A stretch of DNA of 64,000 nucleotides. Origin: Stropharia rugosoannulata. Taxonomy: Eukaryota; Basidiomycota; Agaricomycetes; Agaricales; Strophariaceae. The notes beneath the pieces were generated by a model. The model had not been told where the DNA came from. It saw only the letters and a program-made list of their open reading frames with translations, and did not search any database. Position numbers and translations under genes: made by a program. The stretch covers positions 1,116,001 through 1,180,000 of the forward strand of contig JANCIK010000009.1 of assembly GCA_028532985.1 (NCBI GenBank), read 5' to 3'. Shown here piece after piece: positions 1-10,480 of the stretch. Every line of letters starts with the position of its first letter. Position 1 is the first letter of the stretch.

Positions 1-642
1 TTGCCTTCGCGTTGACTGATATCCATTCTGTTCAGTCCAAATGCTTTGATCTATGACAGTGATACGGCGACCCTTTAATCAACGGATATTTCGTCCGAAA
101 CGACCATTCACACCTTCACAAGCACCTCTGTCGGTTTCACTTCTGGCGTGGACGTTTCGCCAATATATAAGTTCTCGACTGGGCCTTTCCCATCTTTGAT
201 CAGTACGGCGCGCATTGATGGTTTAGAACGACGGGAGTTGATACTGGTGCTATGTCTGTGAGGTGGAAGGAATAGAAACTGGCATGCTGATAAATCTGTT
301 GCTTATAACTCTCACCACCGTGATCGCGCCTTGTAATAGGCATTGGGAAGCACTGTCAGTGGTAGTGAAGTCGTCATCGTTCCGCCAATTCATTATACCG
401 GTGCTCACTTAGCACTACCCGATCACAAGACCGTGGAGTTTTCAGGTGCGCTTCCGTGCCGGTCCGCCCGGCCGCGCATGCGCATTGCGCACAGGGCCAC
501 GCTCCCAGAAAATATACACAGCATTGAGGAAATGGACCAAATTAATCCTAACTTTGTCATCAACTTATTGCGCTCACGTACAGCCATGGTCCAGACACGC
601 GCGACCGCCAAAGCGCTTGACAGGCGCAAGGCATTGCATTAG
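1..642 (+). other. Possible exons of a gene cut by the left edge
   Basis: Two stretches read like protein rather than random sequence. About 85-250 encodes a Ser/Thr-rich segment containing TSVGFTSGVDVSPIY. About 340-640 contains SEVVIVPPIHYTGAH and, further on, LPENIHSIEEMDQINPNF, ending at a stop near 642. A pyrimidine-poor acceptor (taatag, ending at 339) could join them, but no donor gives a fully convincing frame. I do not recognise the family. This may be the 3' part of a gene starting outside the window, or a decayed copy. Confidence 0.25.
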
Positions 643-1889
643 ATCAAATACCTTGTATGAGCGTTATTGGACAAACGGTGATAACGCTAATCGCGTACCG
701 ATGTCCAAGTATAGCTCTGTTTGAACGTAATATGTACTTTTATCTCCTTTCACCCAGACCTACATAGCTTCATCCAAGTATGCGGATAGTTGGGCGGCGG
801 TTACATTTCCGGCTCCTCTTTTCTCAGTTCTCTCAGCCCTGGATGATATTGTACTTCCTCTAAGTTCGTGTGTGCGAACAGAGATGGGCTTACCCGGCCC
901 AGGACCACAGAGTTTGGCGCGACGAGATCCTGAGCGCCTTGAGGAGCGCCCGAATGGCGACAGCGGCGACGGAGCGTCCCATGCACGTGACATGCGCATG
1001 ATATTCCCACGTTTCCAAATATAAAAAGTAAATTTTCTGTGCCATCATGCAACTTGTCCACTCTTCCTGCGGTCGCCTAGTACATCGTCGTGCAGGTCGT
1101 ATGTATCTGTGCAATGGACGCGTCCTAGCCAGTTCATCGTTTCTCATGGTTGTTTCTGGCTTCATATTTTCAGGCGTTCTTGCTTCTGTGTAAATATAAT
1201 TATGGTGAGTTTCATCCCTTTCGCGCCCCCTTCTCTTTTCCATGCGGATGACACCGCTATGGTCCGTGTTTCCAAGAAGCGACTAGACATCGCTGCTCAC
1301 CATGCAGACACCTTTTACCTAGCCTCTGACTTTTCTACTTTCCTCTTTCATCTAATGCATTCAACGTGCTTACCCTGCTCTCTCTCTCTCAGATACCCGT
1401 GTACTGTTTTATGACGAATATACCCATATCCATCGCCAAAGCGACCGTCGTTTGAATCGTCCGTAATCGATCCCGCTCTAGATTATTGAAAATTTCCGGT
1501 GATTTGTCGAGCCTCAGTCATATTGGTATCTCTTCCTATTTCATTACTGCCTCTATATTCACTACATCATCCTGATACTGTGGATGATGGTTAGGGGAAA
1601 CGGGGCAAAGATAGATTTGTGCGTTAGGTTACCTTACAGCAGATGTGCTTCTTTGCGAAGCCATATGTACTGCCTATACATAATACATTTATACCATGCA
1701 AATTAATTACCTTGCCATATCCATTGTTTGCTTGATGCTCATAATAAGGTCAGTGAGCATGCACGATTGCTTTACGAAAAGTTTAAAGCGGTAGCATCTT
1801 TTTGTAGTAGACATCAAAAACAACTGAATGCTGGGTAGTATACGTGTACTCGATGAAAAAGTTGGCGCCAATACGGAAAATAGAAAATA
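643..1889. other. Intergenic, nothing recognised
   Basis: Short overlapping reading frames on both strands show no domain and no plausible splice partners. The last few hundred bases lie just downstream of the stop codon of the minus-strand secreted protein and probably include its 3' untranslated region. Confidence 0.5.
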
Positions 1890-2922
1890 TCATGAGCCGT
1901 TCTGGATGGCCTGGACTTGTGCACCAAATGTTGTAGCTGCTTGTGGGCATCCTACACCCGGCCCATTCAGGTTCTGAAGGGTCACAGTGGCCGCGTTGAA
2001 ACGTGCAAGCTGTGATGCCTTCGAGTCGTCCGTTGGGAAAGATACCTGGATAGTCGGGTTGTTTACAGCGTGTCCAGCAGCAACGTTCGCGTTCAACGAC
2101 TATAGACCAGGACAAGAACGCGTAAATATAGCGCAAGAATCATGATATGGTAGGACATACCGCAATGAAAGCGTCCCGGGAAGGCGGGCAAGAGCAGGGA
2201 ATCTTGATAGGCACGCCCTGTGCGTTCGGGATACCGTCACAGTCGCCAGTTCCCGTGGGGTTGACGCCGGGCTGGACACCGAACTGTGGTACAAGCGCGG
2301 GGTTAACGCCTCCATTGGTGGCAGGTGATGTCGGCGCTGGTGCGCTGCCAGCAATGGTAGTTGCTGTAGGAACAGGTGCAGGAGGAGCAGATACAGGAGG
2401 AGCAGGTACTGACGCAGGCGGCGCGGTCCCGTCTTGGATCGCCTGTGCCTGCGCGCCAAACGTAGTCGCTGCCTGTGGACATCCGACGCCCGGCCCGCGG
2501 AGGTTCTGCAAGGTGATTGTCGCTGCGGTGAGTCGGGCAAGCTGGGAAGCTTTGGAGTTATCCGTGGGGAAAGTCACTGCGATCCCGGTGTTATTCACCG
2601 CGTGGCCTGCAGCAACGTTCGCATTGAGAGACTGTGGTTATGCCACATAAATAAAGAGAAGTATTTTCAGATAAACAGGTCGTCTTACAGCAATGAAAGA
2701 GTCGCGATCTGGGGGGCAGATGCAGGGGATTTTGATAGGTACACCCTGAGCATTGGCGACACCGTCGCAATCTCCTGTCCCTGTGGGGTTCACGCCTGCT
2801 TGAACGCCAAATTGGGGAACAAGAGATGGATCCACATCTCGGCGTGTAAACCACATCGGTCTTGCAGAGACAGACAAAGCGGCACCAGAAACAAGTAGGG
2901 TTGACACAGTGAAGAACTTCAT
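1890..2922 (-). CDS. Secreted protein with two tandem copies of one domain
   Basis: The model has three exons, 2922-2689, 2631-2161 and 2099-1890, giving 304 aa; introns are 57 and 61 nt, both phase 0. The start at 2922 gives a signal peptide (MKFFTVSTLLVSGAALSVSA). The mature protein is two near-identical units of about 120 residues, each with LVPQFGV, NPTGTGDCDG, GVPIKIPC, CPP.RD.FIA, then NANVAAGHAVNN, FPTD.SKASQLAR and GPGVGCPQAATTFGAQ. A Pro/Ala/Thr-rich linker joins them. Both introns fall at the same place inside each unit, right after FIA, so the duplication copied an intron. Conserved cysteines suggest disulfides. The repeated unit resembles uncharacterised secreted proteins I associate with mushroom-forming fungi; I know no function. 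A TATA-like box lies upstream at 3112-3105. Confidence 0.85.
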
Positions 2923-3104
2923 GATGATTGATGGTTTTATTTTATGTATTGGAAAGTTGCCAAATGATGTCTTGAATAAATGAGCGTGCAAAAAGAGTTA
3001 CCGGCCTACGACTAGCGCAGGAAGAGAGAGAATGGGAGAGAGGGAGAAGGAAGGAAGAAGGACGGAAAGAAGGTTGAAAATGATGGTAAGTTGGAGCAAT
3101 GTCC

Positions 3105-3112
3105 CTTTTATA
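3105..3112 (-). promoter_or_regulatory. TATA-like box of the duplicated secreted protein
   Basis: TATAAAAG on the minus strand, about 185 nt upstream of the ATG at 2922. It is the best match in the upstream region; the spacing implies a 5' untranslated region of roughly 150 nt. This is inferred from sequence only. Confidence 0.45.
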
Positions 3113-4085
3113 GCCATCACTATAGGTGCCACCGAGGAATTGACCAATCATTACTTCTTGGCTACACCCCATCTTCTCCATATATTTCTGTCGAATTTTC
3201 CAGGAAGTAATTTAAGCCAAGCCAAAGATGAATATCGGCGTTTCTTGTACTTCAAAATTATTGTCTTCAATGTTCGTGAGCGTACAACTTATAAGTACTG
3301 TTATCTGTGCTAAAATTAACTTGATCATCTTGCCGAACAATGGACACAACCACATTCCACAGCTGTTTTTCGAGTTCGGTATTATTACCACGATGCATGA
3401 ATACCACGATGCATGAATCAGATGTGCCATGCTTTGTGATGCATCATCTTGTCGTCCATAAGCTTTCGAACAAGAAGACACACATAGGGTGCTTCGGAAG
3501 TGTGACATTCTGCGAGTATCATTCTTAGTCAGGTTACACAGTGACACTGATTCACAGACATTAGAATGTTACTAAAAATCATAAATCAACTCAACGCGAC
3601 TGGAGAACATCTCTGGGTCAACTGACATGGAGTCTGCGCATGGGTAATTGAAGAATGTGATTGTTTTCAAAGAAGCTAAACAATTCTGAACAGTTAGGCT
3701 CTTCGAGTGAGTGCAAAAGCAGCTTAGTGATAGGAATTGCGTACATACCTCAGAAGTGGGATAAGGATTTACTGATTGAGGCTCCGTGGCTTCAGAAGAT
3801 CATCTGCAAGATTTTCAATAATTTGATGCAGTCGACCAAATGTCCCCCAAGATCAAACAAACGGTTCTCGAAAGGAACTTGATCTGGTTGAGGTCTGGTT
3901 GAGGTCTGGAGTGACTTGGGAGTGACGACTACGTCGCGGCAGCCGGCTACGCCGTGGTCATAATGACGGCATTAGCCGCCTTCTCTCACGTGATCGGCCA
4001 CTTTACGTTGGGGCGCTTCGGGGATTGGACAAGTTCCGTTGGAAGAGTGACACTCGTTCTCCTTTTCCCTTATGTCTACACGACG
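3113..4085. other. Divergent intergenic region
   Basis: This is the shared upstream region of the minus-strand secreted protein and the plus-strand lipase. It is AT-rich. A short direct repeat (ATACCACGATGCATGA-like) occurs near 3392-3418. Short frames here have no recognisable content. Confidence 0.5.
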
Positions 4086-6568
4086 ATGAGCAGCGTCTAT
4101 TTCTCAGCTCATGTCGTCGCGTTATTTAGACGTCTAGTCAACGTCGTCTCCACAATATCTATCTCCACACATTACGTCGGACAGGTTAATCGGAGAGAAG
4201 AGCCAACAGGTCCTGGAATAGCATCTGCGGGCGAGAAGGGACTCCTGAAGAACTCGGAATGCCCACCTCTGAACAAGCAATATCTTGAAGGATCAAGTTT
4301 GCTGTCGAAGGACATTGGCAGTACCGGCATACGTGAGCGGATGTTATGTTGACCGGTCTATCACAGCACATCTAACGCGCTTTAGCTACAATTAACCTCC
4401 CGGGCTGGTTTCATGGATGGTCAAATTTGTTCTCAAGCCCGGAGCCCCTCCCAGATGACTCAGGCTATGATCACTCTCCCCCGCCTGCTGTACCGCCCAA
4501 GAATGCTCCGGAAGAGCAGCCACCTCCGTACAGTTTCCCAAAGAATAAGCAATACAAACCAGACACTATACATCAACTCTTGGAGAATCCTGCTCTCCTT
4601 GATCCAGTCAGAACACCACGATATCCAATAATATTATGTCATGGTCAGTCTGTGTTGTAATGATGGGGGAACTCCACAATGCTCACTAGCTCTAGGACTG
4701 TACGGCTTTGACTCGCGCGGCCCATCGACATTCCCCAGCATGCGTATGCATTACTGGTCTAATGTGCTCAATGTTCTACGCGGGTTGGTTGGCGCAGAAG
4801 TGATAGTCACGTCTGTTCCAGGGTATGTGCTTGCCTCAATTAATGCGTGCCTATTTTAATCTCCATGTAGGACGGGATCAATATTTTCAAGAGCCTCTAA
4901 ATTAGATGAACAACTTAAGACGCGCGCTCGTGGACGAGGAGTCAACTTTCTTGCGCATTCAATGGGTGGACTTGACTGTCGGCACTTGATCAGTCACATT
5001 CAGCCGAATGACTATGCACCACTCTCTTTAACTAGTATCAGCACACCTCACCGGGGAAGCCCATTTATGGATTGGTGCGAAGTGAGTAATGTGATGAAGA
5101 GACGTGCTTATTACTAATGAGTTGCAGAGTAATATTGGAATAGGCAAGCTCCGCCAACAGGAAAAAGAGTTTGCACAACAAAGGGCCGATGAACATCGCG
5201 AAAGGGTTTCATCCGACTCGACGCTGAAATCCGCATCCGAATCATCTTTTGCGCAGTCGCTTACTTCACTGCCTTCTTCGTTCACCACCCTCCTTCTCTC
5301 TGTTGTCGACTCACCGGCCTATGCCAACCTTACGTCACACTACCTCAATGACTTTTTCAATCCAAATACCCCAGATGACCCTAGAGTCAAGTACTTCAGT
5401 GTTGCAGGCAGAATGTCAGCTGACAGCGTCAGTATATGGCATCCATTTTGGCTCCCCAAAATGGTTCTAGATGGGGTGGAGGAAAAGGAAAGAGAACGAC
5501 TAAAGAAGGAATGGGAGCAGGAAAGCAGTCGTCATGGTCAACTTGACAAGATCCCGTTTTGGGCGGACGAACGGGAATGGGGCAATGACGGGCTAGTCAC
5601 TATACAAAGTGCTAAATGGGGTGAATTTTTAGGCACCATGGAGGGTTGTGATCGTAAGTTCCTTCATCGTGATCTGTAGCACACCTTTAATTCTGGTCGA
5701 CTTAGATTGGGAGATGCGAGGCGCCCGAGGAATTGAATTTGGCGTGGATATTCCTGCAATCCCAGCGATTGGTCTCGGATCCATGCCTCTGGCTTCATCA
5801 CTATCTAATTTGAAACGACCATCGAGTACACGGACGTCAGCGCCTACGGCGCAAGGTGACGGATGGGGTTTCGGCGACTGGACACGATTCGTAGGCGCAT
5901 GGATGAAGAGTGAGGCGGACGAGGCGGCCGTTGACAAAGGGGGGAGTACAGTCAAACAGGTCTCGCGGGAGCTAAACCTCACCGACAAAGACCAAAGTAG
6001 ATCTTCAACAACTTTGGAGGCTAGTGGATCCCGAGATCCTTCGCTTATTCAACTGGATGCGCCGAAATCGCGTCCGACTCCCTCTGCGTCGCGTGTGGAC
6101 GCAGAGGATGCCCTTGTAAAGTCATCGACTGACACGCTTTCTGTCGTCTTTGACTGGCTCATTGAGCGGGTGCCGGCACCTGCAGCAATACTCCGGCGCT
6201 CTCCTGCGGAGAAGGACAAGGAAAGGCCGTCCGACCGGGATAAAGGGAATCCTACATCAGCGGATCGGGAGCCCACTGTACCGGGGACTGACTTCCCGAG
6301 AGATGCGGGGGCGATCGCAAAGTCCGTCAGCGCGGCCGCAATAGCGCACGCTGTGGGCGTAAGCGCCAGGACCGGCGCTTATGAGAGAGGTGCAGCCAAG
6401 CCGGAAGCCCGGTCGTCGTCGCCGCCTTCTTCACCCCCATCAGAGATGAAGCGCAGAATGGACGAGGAAGACAAGGGAAGGCGGAAGCAGCGCGAACTGG
6501 CGACGAAGCGCGATCTGGAACGCTTTTACATTGCACTTACGAGGAAGATGTACGACTCGGGGCTGTAA
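4086..6568 (+). CDS. Triacylglycerol lipase, TGL2-like, alpha/beta hydrolase
   Basis: Six exons (4086-4332, 4386-4643, 4696-4822, 4871-5081, 5128-5653, 5706-6568) encode 743 aa. The fold is shown by HGLYGFDSRG (oxyanion-loop region), the nucleophile elbow AHSMGG with Ser about 241, STPHRGSPF after it, and GCDHWEMRG, whose His (about 457, spanning a splice site) is the likely catalytic histidine. The C-terminal RDLERFYIAL.RKMYD is also typical of fungal Tgl2-type lipases. Yeast Tgl2, from memory about 330 aa, is a mitochondrial lipase; this protein is much longer because of a disordered, charged Ser/Pro-rich insert of about 230 residues before the end. The ATG at 4086 was chosen because it gives a basic, hydrophobic N terminus (MSSVYFSAHVVALFRRL) that could be a mitochondrial presequence; an in-frame ATG at 3963 is the alternative. 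The first intron has a good branch site (CTAAC). Confidence 0.85.
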
Positions 6569-7220
6569 TTGGCCTCACCTGCTCTTGGCAGGTGATGTAG
6601 TTTGGGCCTCAGAGATTTGACTGAATAGCATTAGTCTCTTGGGTAAAGGGGAAAGGCGCGTTTGGGCAAATCTGCGTCAAATCTCAAGTTGTATTGCTGC
6701 ATCATCTTAGTTATAACTGTCTTCAATAGCCATCTGTAATATCACATCACTCATTGTTTCATTTGCCAAGTCGGGATGTTCATATCTTTCTGATTAAGCA
6801 GGAGCTGTGTACTTATCTCTCTGCTAAGTGCGGACAGGAAGAGCTCAAAGTAACGCAGGTTGTCATGTTTGTCAGATGAGTAAGCCAATTACACAGCGCT
6901 TCCTATGTTGAATTAGAAGGTAGCGGTGGACATTTCTATCAATCGGCCAAGACATATATAAGGTTTTGTGATGCCAGTCGACGGTATAAGATAACGACAT
7001 TGAATGTTTTATGTCTAGTCAACACATGTACTGTTTGCATCGAACGTCTCAACCGTTACTATCGTAAGGGTGAAAGTCCAAGAGACTCATGAATTCCAAG
7101 CGCATCTGGCCACAAGATATCACAAGGCTATGTGCGTTATTCAAAGGTCATTATGAATTTGAAGCGTTACAGGTTCGGACAGCGTAAGACAGACATGATA
7201 CATTAACGTTTTAACTTTCA
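6569..7220. other. Intergenic between convergent genes
   Basis: This holds the 3' flanks of the lipase (plus) and the epoxide hydrolase (minus). No coding signal or repeat was seen. Confidence 0.5.
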
Positions 7221-8932
7221 TCAAGCAGGATACCCCGTCCTGCCTGGCACAACACCAAAGGCAGGGCCTCCCTTACCAAACATTTTTCTCACATCGCCCA
7301 CCAAGAGGTCGGGAACCTCGTGCGCCGCGAAGTGACCGCCGCGTTCATGGAGTTTGGACTGGAATACCAAGTTACGCGTCTTTACCCATCTGCCGAAAGG
7401 GGACAAACAAAAGGTGAGTACAAACCGTGACTAATGAGATTGACGCATATCGGCCGCACCTGCGAGGAAAACGTGCTATTTCCCTAGGAAAAAATGAATA
7501 CCCCATGGGAACGGGGCTGGACTGGTCCTTGCTTTGATCAAATATTCCCGGTGTCTCTTGCATGACTTCGTAGTATATGCGCAATGAAGCAGTAGGCCCA
7601 GCACGAGAAAACCAGTAGATTGAGATCCAGGTGAGGACTAAAAAGAAGCATCAGTCAGATATGCGGTCTGTAGGGAGTTGTTTGTATATACCCTCATCGT
7701 CGTCCCATGGGTAATTGTCTGTCCACAGAATAAGCTTTTCGTATATCCACGCGAGCAAGCCTACTGGCGAGTCAGCCAGGGAGTACCCGAGCGTTTGCGG
7801 TTGGGTGGTGTGCTGGGCAACGTATCCGCTGCCCTTTTTAAAATACCATTCCGTTCGTTCAAGTCCCTCCTTCTCCTCTTTTGAGTAGCTAAAAAGGAGG
7901 TGGCCAAGGAGAGAAATTGGAGCGCGAGTGGGGTGTGGGACAACGGCTCTGCATAAATAAAATATTTTTATTAGAGCCTGAGGTTAAATTGTATGAAGCA
8001 ATACAAAACTAACAGGGGGAAATTAGAGTGCATGCCCTTGCTATGCTTTGGACCGTAGTCTACCGCTATTCTTTGAGTTATCTGCCCCGAAGTTAAGCAT
8101 ACGAGGCGCATACAAATGAAGTGAAATATACCATATGTCCCCAGTCCCCGCCTTGCGTGACTGTTGGAAGTTATTGTGAGCTGCGCAACTCTTCTTCAAA
8201 GAACCCAAGGCACAGCACCATATTCGTTATATCCGAGCGATAGCATGAGCTTGTTTCCAAGCTATTGGATTGAATCATTAGCATATGAATCGAGAACAAT
8301 AACCAATCAAAAAGGGGAATAGTGTAAACTCAGTTCTCCTTACATGCCTACATGCTTTAATTTAGACAATGTACTGTACAGTACGCACCTCGGCAAATTG
8401 TTTTAAGGCGAAGCCTTTCTTCTTCGGCGCCTCAGAGAATCCATAGCCCGGAATACTTAATGCAACAACATGGAATGCAGGTTGCTCAGGAGAGCTTTCT
8501 ATCAGCAAAGGTAGAATCTTTCGCACTTCTATAAAGCTCCCAGGCCCTATGCGCCATCGGAACACCTATGAGTTACGCGTAAAATTTGTAGTTTTATCTG
8601 AACTTACATCCATGAATGAACAAAAGTGGTATGGCATCTTGTAATTCGCTCTTCTTATGAATGTAGTGCACATTCAGTATCCCGAAGTCATCAACTTCAA
8701 TATCACGAGTGAACTGTGGCAATTCTTCGTTAAGCTGCTTCTCGTGGACGCGCCAGTCGTAGCCGTCACGCCAACGTGCTATGAGGCGTCGTATATCGGC
8801 AAGAGGAGCGCCATATTCCCAGGTTGAATCCTCTAGCTCGTCAGGGAACGTTGTTTCCCCCAACTTCCGCTGAAGTTTATCGATTGCTTCCTGAGTGACG
8901 GATATTTTGAAGGGTGTTTCGGAGTTCTCCAT
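7221..8932 (-). CDS. Epoxide hydrolase, microsomal type
   Basis: Eight exons (8932-8608, 8546-8389, 8261-8219, 8160-8132, 8081-8014, 7948-7692, 7637-7460, 7389-7221) encode 408 aa, the usual length of fungal microsomal-type epoxide hydrolases. The N-terminal EHN domain includes [21 protein letters not shown] (about 107-113) is the oxyanion motif, reconstituted exactly across the first intron. VTQGGDWG contains the nucleophile Asp (about 181) and lies across two very small exons of 43 and 29 nt. RGGHFAAHE carries the catalytic His (about 372). The enzyme should hydrolyse epoxides to vicinal diols in detoxification or secondary metabolism. No membrane anchor or signal peptide is visible. One donor (GTGCTG at 8218) is weak, but frame and conservation require it. 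A TATA-like box sits about 75 nt upstream. Confidence 0.9.
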
Positions 8933-9002
8933 GGCTCGTCACAAAAAGGTTGCAAGAAGGTTAGCGATGCCCTGTGTGAGTGCCTTGGAGCATCCACCTC
9001 CC

Positions 9003-9010
9003 CTTTTATA
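9003..9010 (-). promoter_or_regulatory. TATA-like box of the epoxide hydrolase
   Basis: TATAAAAG on the minus strand, about 71-78 nt upstream of the ATG at 8932. Confidence 0.5.
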
Positions 9011-10480
9011 TGAACTGCCAGGTGGGAAGCAATGACGTTGAACAATGAGATGACTCATGCGTATGATAGGCGCTATGTACTAGTCGCTAGGCCATCTTGG
9101 GTGGGTAATTCGTTTGCATTCGAGGATGTGAGCTATATACGTAGCCATTTTGGTGTTAATATTTGGATTAGGGAGATAGTCGAGTCTGTATGCCAAAGAA
9201 CATCGATGAAACGCAATCTTGGAATACTGGCCGTTGAATATGACGAGAGCATGCCAGTGTGCATCCCAGTCATCTTGACAATCATTATGCTTACCATTTA
9301 GAGGAGGACTACTGCTCGATAGAACACGCATGGCGGCTCAACGGCTGCTTAATTGCTTTATAGTCATCTTTCAAGATTCGATTGGGCTAATAGAACTAGC
9401 AAGCTACAAATGATAAGTTACAAAATTCGGTGGCAGGCTGAATGAGCTTCAAAGTAACGCAGCTCACCGTATTCATCTGTTTCAAGAGCCCTTTTATTTA
9501 GACAAAGTCAGCTTAATCACAATACTCCGAATACAATTGTCCCGTCGATTCTGTTAGGCTGATCATTGTTGAACGTTGCTTGGAGGAGAACCAAAATCTA
9601 CAAGGCAAACGCCGGAACACCGGACCGTATATTGGGTTTTTGATGCTAAAGTAAACTGCGTAAAGATGGAATAATATTAAATTATTTTTGAACCCAAAGT
9701 GAGTTGGTATAAATTTTCCTGTTCCCATTTTCTTGTTTCTTCCAACATCGAAGCAGCAATTCGTGCTGCATTCTCAAGTCGCAACCTTCACGGCTTCGAG
9801 AGTAACGGAGCGATGAGAGACTGACACTGGTGCAAGCCAATCGTTTCCTGACTTCAGGCTCTGTGGGCAACCACATTGCAGGCGGCTCATGGCTATACTA
9901 GCCTTCGGCGCTTCTTGGGATCGGGATGCATATCTTTTTAGAGTGTAGTTCGTGCATAACTTCTTAGCTGCTTCCAACCATATATCTTATCACTATTCTT
10001 TCGGTTGTTCAACCTTATGAGGACAGGACGTTTGTTACTTGTAGACTCACCCGATTGTGACCGGTTCGCAGACATGTTCTCCACTGCGCTCCACCTCCCC
10101 AAGGGACAGTATTATCTATACTCTAAGGTAGGATAAATGGGTCGCTAAACACAGGTCAAAACTAAGGCCTTCTTAAATGAACGAAGAGGTGCTTAGATCT
10201 CTTGAAGTAGCATGGTTGTTTTCCAATCGCTTTTCAGCGTACAATCAAATACTCAAGCATATTAGCGTCCTGTTCAGCTGCAAATACAGTCCTTGACGAT
10301 GAAAAAAGGATGACGCTTTACGTAGATGGCGCGTCGATCCTGGATGCTCAGCGTATGCAACGCCCTCGAGTCGCACTACAGGGCCCAGGCCCACCCTTCT
10401 TCACATAAGATTCTTCAATTCGATACTACTACACTTTTACCAAGTTACGTTTGCAGTTAGATAACACTCACCATAAAAAT
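9011..10480. other. Intergenic, nothing recognised
   Basis: Between the 5' side of the epoxide hydrolase and the 3' side of the left HET gene. Short frames exist on both strands but none shows a domain, a consistent exon chain or a repeat. Confidence 0.5.
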
